A DNA stretch of 12,129 nucleotides from JACCXJ01 sp052387115 (lineage in GTDB: Bacteria > Pseudomonadota > Gammaproteobacteria > JACCXJ01), in the NCBI GenBank assembly GCA_052387115.1, contig JBQTJM010000259.1, positions 1 to 12,129 of the forward strand, in the 5' to 3' direction. The position numbers and the translations under genes were made by a program. Under the pieces are notes generated by a model. That model searched no databases. It saw only the letters and a program-made list of their open reading frames with translations, and was not told the DNA's origin. This document shows positions 5,161-11,715 of the stretch, piece by piece. Each line of letters opens with the position of its first letter. Position 1 is the first letter of the stretch.

Positions 5161-5999
5161 GCCGCCGCTTTGACGTAGATCGGGCCCAGGGGCTCGCTCT
5201 GCACGATCTCGATGAGCGATTCCCGCAACAGCTCCAGGATGGCGAGAAAAGCCACTACCACGCCCCGGCGCCCCTCCTCGACGGTGAAGAGCTGGGTGAA
5301 CTCGGTGTAGGGGGCCTCGGCGAGCCGGCCGAGCACCAGCACCATGCGCTCGCGTACCGAGAGCGGCTCGCGGGTGATGTGGTGATGGGCGTAGCGCTCG
5401 GCCGCGAGCAGGACCTCTACATAGGCCCGCCCCACGGCTGCCAGCACGACCACGGGCTCGGGCCGCCGCACCTGCCGTGCGGGGAATGCCACCACCACCG
5501 GATGGACCTCGCGCTCCAGCCTCGGGAGGGCATCGATCCCGGCCGCGGCGTCCTTGTAGCGCTCGTATTCCCGGAGCCGCCGGATCAGCTCGGCACGCGG
5601 GTCGGCCTCGGGCTCTGCGGCAGCCGCGGGCCGCGGCAACAGCATACGGGACTTGATCTCGGCCAGCACCGCGGCCATCGCCAGGTACTCGGCCGCCAGG
5701 TCGAGCCGGAGCCCCTGCATCAGATCGATATAGGTCATGTACTGCTCCGTGACCTCCGCGATGGGGATGTCGAGGATGTCGAGGTTGTGGCGCCGGATCA
5801 GGTACAGGAGGAGATCCAGGGGACCCTCGAAGGCTTCCAGGATCACCTCCAGCGCATCCGGCGGGATGTACAGGTCGTGCGGCAGCTCGGTGATCGGTCG
5901 CCCACGGAACATGGCGATGGGGGCGCTCGTCTCGGAGGTTGTTTCGGGGATCGTCTCGGGGACCATCATGGAGTCCGGCGGGGCCGTCGAATGCATCAC
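5157..5999 (-). CDS. scpA: Segregation and condensation protein ScpA (kleisin)
   Basis: The 280-residue kleisin subunit bridges SMC-type ATPases and binds ScpB. The core includes FEGPLDLLLYLIRRHNLDIL, IPIAEVTEQYMTYIDLMQ, LDLAAEYLAMAAVLAEIKSR and the C-terminal winged helix FTVEEGRRGVVVAFLAILEL, then LLRESLIEIVQ and PLGPIYVK. About 40 residues before the core are a low-complexity Thr/Ser/Glu leader, somewhat longer than in many relatives. The first codon is GTG 5999 followed at once by ATG 5996; either may be used, and a later ATG at the start of MFRGRPITELP would trim the leader. It begins 18 nt after the trpS stop and overlaps scpB by 4 nt. Confidence 0.95.
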   Translation of the reverse strand: MMHSTAPPDSMMVPETIPETTSETSAPIAMFRGRPITELPHDLYIPPDALEVILEAFEGPLDLLLYLIRRHNLDILDIPIAEVTEQYMTYIDLMQGLRLDLAAEYLAMAAVLAEIKSRMLLPRPAAAAEPEADPRAELIRRLREYERYKDAAAGIDALPRLEREVHPVVVAFPARQVRRPEPVVVLAAVGRAYVEVLLAAERYAHHHITREPLSVRERMVLVLGRLAEAPYTEFTQLFTVEEGRRGVVVAFLAILELLRESLIEIVQSEPLGPIYVKAAA

Positions 6000-6017
6000 A
6001 CTCGAGCCGTGGCGGGG

Positions 6018-7229
6018 TCAGCGGTAGGCGAGGCCCATGGCCTCCCGCACCTCGTCCATCGTCTCGCGCGCCACATCGCGAGCAGCCTCGCAACCGTCGG
6101 CGATGATCGCGCGTACGGCGTCGGTATCGCGCTCCAGATCAAGGGCGTGCTCCCGGATCGGGGCCAGCTCCGCGAGCACCGCGTCGATGACGGGCTGCTT
6201 GCAGTCCAGGCAGCCGATCCCGGCGCCGCGGCAGCCGACCTGCACCCAGCTCCGCACCTCGGCACTGGAGTACACCAGGTGAAGCTTCCAGACCGGACAC
6301 TTCTCGGGATCGCCGGGATCCTGACGGCGCACGCGCGCCGGATCCGTGGGCATGGTCCTGAGCTTCTGCGTGATGGCTTCGGGCGACTCGCGCAGCCCGA
6401 TGGTGTTGCCATAGGATTTCGACATCTTCTCGCCGTCGAGCCCTGGCATGCGTGCCGCCGGGGCGAGCAGGGCCTCGGGCTCCGGCAAGATGGTCCTGCC
6501 CGAGCCTTCGAGGTAGCCGAGGAGCCGTTCGCGGTCGCTGAGCGCTATATTTTGCTGCGATTCCAGGAAGGCGCGCGCCGTCGCCCGGGCCTCGGAGTCG
6601 CCCTGCTCCTGATAGCGTTTGCGCAGATCGAAGTACAGCTTCGCGGCCTTCTTTCCCATCTTTCGGGCCGCGCCCTCGGCCTTGTCCTGAAACCCCGGCT
6701 CACGGCCGTAGAGGTGGTTGAAACGGCGCGCCACCTCGCGCGCCAGCTCGACGTGCGGCACCTGGTCGTCCCCGACCGGCACCTGCCCGGCCTTGTAGAT
6801 CAAGATATCCGCGGCCTGCAGGAGCGGATAGCCGAGGAAACCGTAGGTCGAGAGGTCTTTCTCGGGCAGTTTCTCCTGTTGATCCTTGTAGGTCGGGACG
6901 CGCTCCAGCCAGCCGAGCGGCGTCATCATGGCCAGGAGCAGGCACAGCTCGGCGTGCTCGGGGATGCGCGATTGGACGAACAGCGTCGCCTCGCCCGGAT
7001 TGATGCCGACCGCCAGCCAGTCCACCACCATCTGGTAGGCCGAGTCGGCGATGACCTCGGGCGCGTCGTACTCGGTCGTGAGCGCATGCCAGTCGGCGAC
7101 GAAGAAGAAGCAGTCGTACTCGTGCTGGAGCGTCAACCAGTTCTTGAGCACGCCGTGATAGTGCCCGAGGTGCAGCATCCCGGTGGGACGCATGCCCGAG
7201 AGGATGCGGCGGTCGGAGGTCGCGCTCAA
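6018..7229 (-). CDS. trpS: Tryptophanyl-tRNA synthetase with four-cysteine (probable Fe-S) motif
   Basis: Class Ic enzyme charging tRNA-Trp. The 403-residue product has the HIGH-type motif TGMLHLGHY (16-24) and the KMSKS loop GEKMSKSYGN (266-275). It also has YKDQQEK and the Trp-site stretch TYGFLGYPLLQAADILIYKA (128-147). It is about 70 residues longer than E. coli TrpS, mainly from a segment at roughly 183-258 before KMSKS, as in other long proteobacterial TrpRS. After KMSKS, Cys311, Cys333, Cys340 and Cys343 form C-x21-C-x6-C-x2-C, very close to the [4Fe-4S] motif described for Thermotoga maritima TrpRS. Gene spacing is 27 nt to the upstream protease and 18 nt to scpA, consistent with one operon. 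No leader or T-box is visible. Confidence 0.96.
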   Translation of the reverse strand: MSATSDRRILSGMRPTGMLHLGHYHGVLKNWLTLQHEYDCFFFVADWHALTTEYDAPEVIADSAYQMVVDWLAVGINPGEATLFVQSRIPEHAELCLLLAMMTPLGWLERVPTYKDQQEKLPEKDLSTYGFLGYPLLQAADILIYKAGQVPVGDDQVPHVELAREVARRFNHLYGREPGFQDKAEGAARKMGKKAAKLYFDLRKRYQEQGDSEARATARAFLESQQNIALSDRERLLGYLEGSGRTILPEPEALLAPAARMPGLDGEKMSKSYGNTIGLRESPEAITQKLRTMPTDPARVRRQDPGDPEKCPVWKLHLVYSSAEVRSWVQVGCRGAGIGCLDCKQPVIDAVLAELAPIREHALDLERDTDAVRAIIADGCEAARDVARETMDEVREAMGLAYR

Positions 7230-7256
7230 CTCCGGGATCCGGCGCGCCGGCGGGGC

Positions 7257-7892
7257 TCAGCCACTGAGGAGGGTCTGCATCACCCACCCGATCACGTCCA
7301 TGGTCGGCTCCATGAGCCGATCCAGCGCGCCCGAGCCGATGAGGACCAGGAGGATGATGAGCCCGTAGGGCTCGATCCGCCCGTATTGCAGGGCCATGTC
7401 GCTGGGCAACAGCGCCGACACCACACGGCTGCCGTCCAGCGGGGGTACCGGCAGGAGATTCAATGCGATGAGCACGGCGTTGATCATGATCCCCGCGAGC
7501 CCGGTGGTCATGAAGTAGTGCTGGCCGTACGACAAGCCGAACTTGGCCACGGCGGCCCAGGCGAGCAGCATGACGACATTCGCAAGGGGTCCGGCGAGCG
7601 CGACCAGCGCCATGTCGCGGCGCGGGTTGCGGAGCTTGTCCCAGTTCACGGGCACGGGCTTGGCCCAGCCGAACACGATACCGGCCAGGGCATACAGGAG
7701 GCCCGGTACCAGCACGGTACCGACCGGGTCCACGTGCTTCAAGGGGTTGAAGGACAGCCGCCCTAGCCTCTCCGCGGTGTCGTCGCCCAGCTCGCGCGCC
7801 ACCCATCCGTGCGCGACCTCGTGCAGGGTGACGGCCAAGAGCACCGGCGGCGTCCAGACCACGAGGGTCTGGATCAATGACATTTCGGCCAT
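7257..7892 (-). CDS. Site-2 protease family (M50) membrane metalloprotease
   Basis: A 211-residue, largely hydrophobic intramembrane zinc protease. It shows the HEVAH zinc site (24-28) in the first membrane helix, the family's central AGPLANV (100-106), and NLLPVPPLDGSR (145-156), whose Asp supplies the third zinc ligand. Several hydrophobic segments (about 7-23, 57-77, 95-120, 130-150, 175-190) indicate a polytopic inner-membrane protein without PDZ domain, so it belongs to the short YwhC-like group rather than RseP. Its substrate is unknown. ATG 7892 (MAEMSLIQ) was chosen; ATG 7883 is an alternative, and neither has a strong Shine-Dalgarno. The longer frame to 8192 runs through the divergent promoter and yciB and is rejected. 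It is the first gene of the minus-strand operon leading to trpS, a common gammaproteobacterial neighbour. Confidence 0.93.
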   Translation of the reverse strand: MAEMSLIQTLVVWTPPVLLAVTLHEVAHGWVARELGDDTAERLGRLSFNPLKHVDPVGTVLVPGLLYALAGIVFGWAKPVPVNWDKLRNPRRDMALVALAGPLANVVMLLAWAAVAKFGLSYGQHYFMTTGLAGIMINAVLIALNLLPVPPLDGSRVVSALLPSDMALQYGRIEPYGLIILLVLIGSGALDRLMEPTMDVIGWVMQTLLSG

Positions 7893-8058
7893 GAAGGGGT
7901 GACGAGGCGTGGGGGTGGGGGATCGGGTTCGGAAGCGCGCGGGTTGCGACGCTATTCTAAACCGGCGCGGCCCGAATAGTGTGTACGGGGGGATTCCGCT
8001 ATGATGGCTCCCCACTTCGCGCCGCGGAGCGCTCCCGCACGCCGATGCCCCTATACCC
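7893..8058. promoter_or_regulatory. Divergent intergenic region between M50 protease operon and yciB operon
   Basis: The 166 bp separates two divergently read operons, so it must hold promoters for both. On the plus strand TATGAT at 8000-8005 is a 5/6 match to a sigma-70 -10 box, but I find no convincing -35 at 16-18 nt upstream. An AT-richer patch at 7952-7960 (CTATTCTAA) stands out from the GC-rich surroundings. No clear Shine-Dalgarno precedes the yciB ATG, and no RNA switch structure is evident. Confidence 0.35.
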
Positions 8059-8622
8059 ATGAAAATCCTGCTCGACTTCTTCCCCATCGTGGTGTTCTTC
8101 GTGACCTTCAAGCTGGTGGACGACCCGCACCAGGGGGTGATGCTGGCGACCGGGGCGGCCATCGTGGCGACGGTCATCCAGGTCGGCTTCACCTACTGGA
8201 AGGACCGTCGGGTCGAACGTCTCGCCCTCGTGACCCTGGCCCTCATCGTGGTCCTTGGGGGCTTGACCTTGGCCTTTCAGGACGAGCGCTTCATCAAATG
8301 GAAACCCACGGCCGTCAACTGGCTGTTCGCGGTGGTGTTTCTGGCCAGCGACTACATCGGATCCAAGAACCTGGTGCGGCGCATGATGGAGCACAGCGTG
8401 AACCTGCCGGACGCGGCCTGGGTGCGCCTGAATCGCGGCTGGGTGGCGTTCTTCGTCGCCATGGGCGCGGCCAATCTCTATGTGGCCTTCAACTTCGAGA
8501 CCGAGGTGTGGGTCAATTTCAAGCTCTTCGGACTCGTGGGCCTCACGCTCCTGTTCGTGCTGGGCCAAGTACTGTACCTGATGCGGCATGCCGCCCAGGT
8601 GGAGGGCCCAGACAGTGGTTAA
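8059..8622 (+). CDS. yciB: YciB/IspA-family septation inner-membrane protein
   Basis: A 187-residue polytopic inner-membrane protein, linked in enterobacteria to cell envelope maintenance and septation. The start MKILLDFFPIVVFFVTFKL is the characteristic family N-terminus, which fixes ATG 8059 despite the lack of a good ribosome site. Further conserved stretches are ATGAAIVATVIQVGFTYWK, the LGGLTLAFQDERFIKWKPT strand-helix, VNWLFAVVFLASDYIG and LNRGWVAFFVAMGAANLYVA, ending in NFKLFGLVGLTLLF. Five hydrophobic segments are visible. It heads the plus-strand cluster; yciI follows after 15 nt, the same pairing seen in E. coli (yciB near yciI). Confidence 0.95.
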   Translation: MKILLDFFPIVVFFVTFKLVDDPHQGVMLATGAAIVATVIQVGFTYWKDRRVERLALVTLALIVVLGGLTLAFQDERFIKWKPTAVNWLFAVVFLASDYIGSKNLVRRMMEHSVNLPDAAWVRLNRGWVAFFVAMGAANLYVAFNFETEVWVNFKLFGLVGLTLLFVLGQVLYLMRHAAQVEGPDSG

Positions 8623-8637
8623 CATGGGGCAGCGCTG

Positions 8638-8937
8638 ATGTTCTACGCGATCCTGTGCGTAGACGTCGATGACAGCCTGGCGTTGCGCGCCGAGACACGC
8701 CCGGCCCACATCGCGCGTCTGCAAGCGCTCCAAGACCAGGGCCGCCTGCTCCTGGCCGGCCCCCACCCGGCGATCGACAGCCCCGACCCCGGACCGGCGG
8801 GGTTCACCGGGAGCCTCATCGTCGCCGAGTTCCAGTCGCTCGAAGAGGCGCGCGCTTGGGCCGACTCCGATCCCTACCTCGCGGCGGGGGTCTACGAGTC
8901 CGTCACGGTCAAGCCCTTCAAGAAGGTCCTCCCATAG
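8638..8937 (+). CDS. yciI: YciI family protein
   Basis: A 99-residue single-domain YciI protein with a ferredoxin-like alpha+beta fold. Matching features are MFYAILCVDVDDSLALR, the RPAHIARLQALQDQGRLLLA helix with its conserved His, AGPHPAIDS, LIVAEFQSLEEARAWADSDP and AGVYESVTVKPFK. The His-Asp pair of the family is retained (RPAHI and DSDPY). Its physiological role is not established; relatives were proposed as hydrolase- or dehydrochlorinase-like. GGGG at 8626-8629 lies 8 nt before the ATG. The stop TAG abuts the bolA ATG directly, suggesting coupled translation. Confidence 0.93.
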   Translation: MFYAILCVDVDDSLALRAETRPAHIARLQALQDQGRLLLAGPHPAIDSPDPGPAGFTGSLIVAEFQSLEEARAWADSDPYLAAGVYESVTVKPFKKVLP

Positions 8938-9222
8938 ATGGGGGCCTTGACGGGACCCGAAGACCGGGTCGCCCGGATCCGCGCGCGCCTCACCGAGGCA
9001 CTGGCGCCCTCGGCCCTCGAGATCATAGACGACAGTCACCTGCACGCCGGGCATGCCGGGGCCGCGGGCGGCGGGCATTACCGGGTGCGCATCGTGTCCG
9101 CCCGGTTTGCCGGGCTCGGCCCCATCGAGCGGCATCGTGCCGTCTACCAGGGGCTCGGCGATCTCATGGGCAGTGAGGTCCATGCCTTTAGCATTCGGGC
9201 GCTCGCGCCCGATGAAGATTGA
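8938..9222 (+). CDS. bolA: BolA family protein
   Basis: The 94-residue product matches BolA: RIRARLTEALAPSALEIIDD, the SHLHAGHAGA loop with its conserved histidines, GGHYRVRIVSARFAGLGPIE, RHRAVYQGLGDLM and VHAFSIRAL. The fold is class-II KH-like. BolA proteins pair with monothiol glutaredoxins through a shared [2Fe-2S] cluster, with a loop His as ligand, and the E. coli protein also acts as a transcription factor. The loop Cys seen in some relatives is absent, with His present, as in BolA1/BolA types. The ATG follows the yciI stop with no gap. The stop TGA overlaps the methyltransferase ATG by one base. Confidence 0.95.
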   Translation: MGALTGPEDRVARIRARLTEALAPSALEIIDDSHLHAGHAGAAGGGHYRVRIVSARFAGLGPIERHRAVYQGLGDLMGSEVHAFSIRALAPDED

Positions 9223-10055
9223 TGTCGGGGGTGCCGACTCGAGCTGTCCGCGGGTCACGCCCCGACGAAATCGCCTGGCGCTCCCGGGATCGCGGCTCCT
9301 GCCTCTATCACGCCGATCGCGCCGAGGTCATGGCGCAGTTGCCCGAGGGCTCGATTGACTGCATCTGGACCGATCCGCCCTATCTCCTGTCGAACGATGG
9401 CACCACCTGCGTGGCCGGGCGGCGTGTGTCGGTCAACAAGGGCGAGTGGGACCGGAGCCGCGGCCTCGCCGCCGACCATGAGTTCCATCGCGAGTGGTTG
9501 CGCGCCTGTTATCGCGTGCTCAAACCCACGGGCACGATCTGGGTCAGCGGCACCCTGCACGTCTATCTCAGCGTCGGCATGGCGATGCTGGAGGAGGGCT
9601 ACCGGATGTTGAACGACATCGTGTGGGAGAAGCCCAACCCGCCGCCCAACCTGGCCTGCCGCTTCTTCACCCATGCTACCGAGATGGTGCTGTGGGCAAC
9701 CAAGGCCCCGAAGGGCGGCCGGCATCGCTACACGTTCAACTACCACGCCATGCGCGAGCTCAACGGGGGGCGCCAGATGAAGAACGTATGGCGCATCGTG
9801 GCCGCCGGTAAGTCGGAGAAGACCCACGGCAAGCACCCCACCCAGAAGCCCGTGGAACTGATCGCGCGCTGTCTCCTGGCCAGCACCCTGCCCGACGATA
9901 CGGTCTTCGATCCCTTCGTCGGGACCGGGGCGACGGGGGTTGCGGCCTTGCTGCTCGGCCGGCGTTTCACCGGCTGCGAGGTGGACCGGAAGTTCATCGA
10001 TATCGCGGTGCGCCGCCTGGTAGAGACCGATGTCCCCGACCCGCACCGGGAGTGA
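9222..10055 (+). CDS. Solitary beta-class site-specific DNA methyltransferase
   Basis: A 277-residue AdoMet-dependent methyltransferase. The catalytic motif DPPY is at 51-54 and the AdoMet-binding motif FDPFVGTGATG at 229-239. This IV-then-I order, with the target-recognition region between, defines the beta group; DPPY favours N6-adenine, although N4-cytosine cannot be excluded. Other family features are VLKPTGTIWVSG, WEKPNPPPNLACRFFTHATE (similar to DpnA/MboII-type enzymes), and HPTQKPVELI before motif I. The start is ATG 9222, overlapping the bolA stop; the codon before it is a TTG at 9219. The last 26 nt overlap dapE. No restriction endonuclease is encoded nearby, so it is probably an orphan methyltransferase with a host role or a leftover of a restriction system. 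The recognition sequence cannot be read from the protein. Confidence 0.93.
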   Translation: MSGVPTRAVRGSRPDEIAWRSRDRGSCLYHADRAEVMAQLPEGSIDCIWTDPPYLLSNDGTTCVAGRRVSVNKGEWDRSRGLAADHEFHREWLRACYRVLKPTGTIWVSGTLHVYLSVGMAMLEEGYRMLNDIVWEKPNPPPNLACRFFTHATEMVLWATKAPKGGRHRYTFNYHAMRELNGGRQMKNVWRIVAAGKSEKTHGKHPTQKPVELIARCLLASTLPDDTVFDPFVGTGATGVAALLLGRRFTGCEVDRKFIDIAVRRLVETDVPDPHRE

Positions 10056-11190
10056 ACCGCCGAGCGCGACCCTGGCGTTGGCAGAGGACCTGATCGCGCG
10101 GCGTTCGGTCTGTCCCGACGATGCCGGCTGCCAGCTACTCATCGCGGGACGACTCGCGGCCCTGGGTTTCTCCGCCGAGCATCTGCGCTTCGGCCTCGTC
10201 GACAACCTGTGGGCCCGGCACGGTACCAAGGGCCCGCTCGTGGTTCTGGCGGGCCACACCGATGTCGTGCCCCCGGGTCCCTTGTCCGCCTGGCACAGCG
10301 ATCCCTTCGTGCCCGAGATCCGCGACGGGCGCCTCTATGGCCGCGGGGCGGCGGATATGAAGGGGGGGCTCGCGGCCATGGTCACGGCAGCAGAGCGGTT
10401 TCTCGCCGCCCATCCCGAGCCGCGGGCTTCGCTGGCGTTTCTCTTGACGAGCGATGAGGAAGGCCCGGCCATCGATGGCACGCGGCGAGTCATCGAGGTC
10501 CTCGGCGCGCGGGGTGAGCACATCGACTGGTGCCTCATCGGCGAGCCCACCAGCGAGGAGCGCCTGGGCGATGTGGTCAAGGTGGGGCGGCGCGGCTCGT
10601 TGAGCGCCACGCTCCGGGTGGCCGGGACCCAGGGGCATGTCGCCTACCCGGAGCGCGTGGCCAACCCCATCCACCTGGCCCTGCCGGCCTTACACGCGCT
10701 CTGCACCACGCGCTGGGACGAAGGCAATGCCTCCTTCCCGCCGACCAGCCTGCAGATCACCGAGGTGAGGGCCGGGGTCGGCGCCGACAACGTCGTGCCC
10801 GGCGAGCTCACGGTCCGGTTCAACCTGCGCTATTCGACGGCCTCGAACCACCTGGGCCTCAAGGACGCGATCATGGGCATCCTCGCCGGCCACGGCCTGT
10901 CCTTCGATTGCGACTGGAGGCCCGATGCCGAGCCCTTTCTGTCGCCGCCCGGCCGCCTGCTAGCGGCCGTGCAAGTAGCGGTCTCTGCCGTGCAGGGTGT
11001 CCCACCCCGAGCCTCGACGACCGGCGGGACCTCGGACGGACGCTTCATCGCGCCGCGCGGCGTCGAGGTGGTCGAGCTCGGCCCCATCAACCGCACCATC
11101 CATCAGATCGACGAGCATGTCGCCGTGCGCGATCTCGAGGCGCTCAGCGCGATCTACGAGCGCGTGCTCGAAGAGTTGCTCGGGGAATAG
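10030..11190 (+). CDS. dapE: Succinyl-diaminopimelate desuccinylase
   Basis: Dizinc hydrolase converting N-succinyl-LL-diaminopimelate to LL-diaminopimelate in lysine and peptidoglycan synthesis. The 386 residues contain all expected ligands: His76 (AGHTDVVPPG), Asp109 (GRGAADMKGG), catalytic Glu143 and Glu144 (TSDEEG), Glu172 (GEPTS) and His358 (INRTIHQIDEH). These sit at a constant offset of nine from the Haemophilus influenzae numbering as I remember it, so the M20 fold is intact and the N-terminus is nine residues longer. STTGGTSDGRF (329-339) is the conserved substrate-binding loop. The ATG lies inside the methyltransferase gene (26-nt overlap), implying coupled expression. No other dap gene is in the window. 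Confidence 0.97.
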   Translation: MSPTRTGSEPPSATLALAEDLIARRSVCPDDAGCQLLIAGRLAALGFSAEHLRFGLVDNLWARHGTKGPLVVLAGHTDVVPPGPLSAWHSDPFVPEIRDGRLYGRGAADMKGGLAAMVTAAERFLAAHPEPRASLAFLLTSDEEGPAIDGTRRVIEVLGARGEHIDWCLIGEPTSEERLGDVVKVGRRGSLSATLRVAGTQGHVAYPERVANPIHLALPALHALCTTRWDEGNASFPPTSLQITEVRAGVGADNVVPGELTVRFNLRYSTASNHLGLKDAIMGILAGHGLSFDCDWRPDAEPFLSPPGRLLAAVQVAVSAVQGVPPRASTTGGTSDGRFIAPRGVEVVELGPINRTIHQIDEHVAVRDLEALSAIYERVLEELLGE

Positions 11191-11236
11191 CCGGCGTCCT
11201 GGACCGCCATCGCCCCCTGCGATTATGATGCGTCTC

Positions 11237-11524
11237 ATGATCGACCGGCTGCCCGTAGACGAGATCCTGGCGCGCGTCGCGAGCCTCCTGCCGGAGGGGA
11301 CGGCGGTGCTGCGGGACGACGTCAAAAAGAACCTCAAGTCCGCCCTGGGCGCGACCTTGTCGCGCATGGACCTCGTGACCCGCGAGGAATTCGATGTCCA
11401 GACGGCCCTCCTGTCGCGCACCCGGGCTCGGCTCGAAGCGATGGAAAAACGGCTCGGGGCCCTCGAAGAGGCGCTGCGGACGGAGCCTGCCCCGCCCACC
11501 CGCTCGACGCCACCGCAGACCTGA
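11237..11524 (+). CDS. ubiK: Ubiquinone biosynthesis accessory factor UbiK (BMFP family)
   Basis: From ATG 11237 the product is 95 residues and aligns end to end with E. coli UbiK (96 residues): MIDRLPVDEILARVASLLPE, DDVKKNLKSALGATLSRMDL, VTREEFDVQTALLSRTRARL, then a short coiled coil EAMEKRLGALEEAL and a Pro/Thr tail. The RMDLVTREEFDVQ block is the family signature. UbiK trimerises, binds UbiJ and lipids, and supports aerobic ubiquinone synthesis in the cytoplasmic Ubi complex. ATGs at 11225 and 11228 are in frame and could add up to four residues; 11237 is preferred by family alignment. It begins 46 nt after the dapE stop, without a clear Shine-Dalgarno. Confidence 0.88.
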   Translation: MIDRLPVDEILARVASLLPEGTAVLRDDVKKNLKSALGATLSRMDLVTREEFDVQTALLSRTRARLEAMEKRLGALEEALRTEPAPPTRSTPPQT

Positions 11525-11598
11525 GCGTTTGTGAAAAACCGTCGCGAGCGACAGAGTCATTGCCCGTCCGATCCTTGAATCTCCAGGACGAAACCCCC

Positions 11599-11715
11599 GT
11601 GAGACACTACTCTGGGCATACGTTCCGTTCGTCTCTGGTGCCCCTCCTCTGGGTCCTGCTTTTCTGCGCCCCCGCTCAGGCTGGAGAACTGGTTCTACCT
11701 CGCCTAACTCATTGA
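11599..11715 (+). pseudogene. Truncated secreted-protein gene: signal peptide remnant
   Basis: A GTG at 11599 opens 38 codons: MRHYSGHTFRSSLVPLLWVL, LFCAPAQA, GELVLPRLTH, then TGA 11713-11715. The first part is a textbook Sec signal peptide: basic N-region, hydrophobic core, and AQA before the predicted cut. Only about ten mature residues follow. AGGA (11585-11588) lies 10 nt before the GTG. This looks like the first part of an exported-protein gene whose body has been lost by deletion or a rearrangement just after 11715. The next 200 nt show no continuing frame. A genuine tiny exported peptide is possible but less likely. Confidence 0.45.

Noticed and set aside
5379..7766. A 795-codon open frame on the plus strand across scpA, trpS and the M50 gene
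   Set aside because: It is antisense to three strongly supported genes and rich in His/Gln/Arg as expected for a GC-rich shadow frame; no family motif is visible.
7999..9258. Long minus-strand frame (419 codons) opposite yciB, yciI and bolA
   Set aside because: Shadow of the three plus-strand genes; composition dominated by Gly, His, Gln and Arg and no recognisable domain.
9255..10259. Minus-strand frame of 334 codons opposite the methyltransferase
   Set aside because: Mirror of a well-supported gene, without its own motifs or ribosome site.
9222..11190. Methyltransferase and neighbours as a restriction-modification or BREX-like defence system
   Set aside because: No nuclease, ATPase or helicase gene is present; the neighbours are bolA and dapE.
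11550..11562. GTCGCGAGCGAC hairpin after ubiK as a terminator
   Set aside because: The stem is only 4-5 bp and no T-tract follows.
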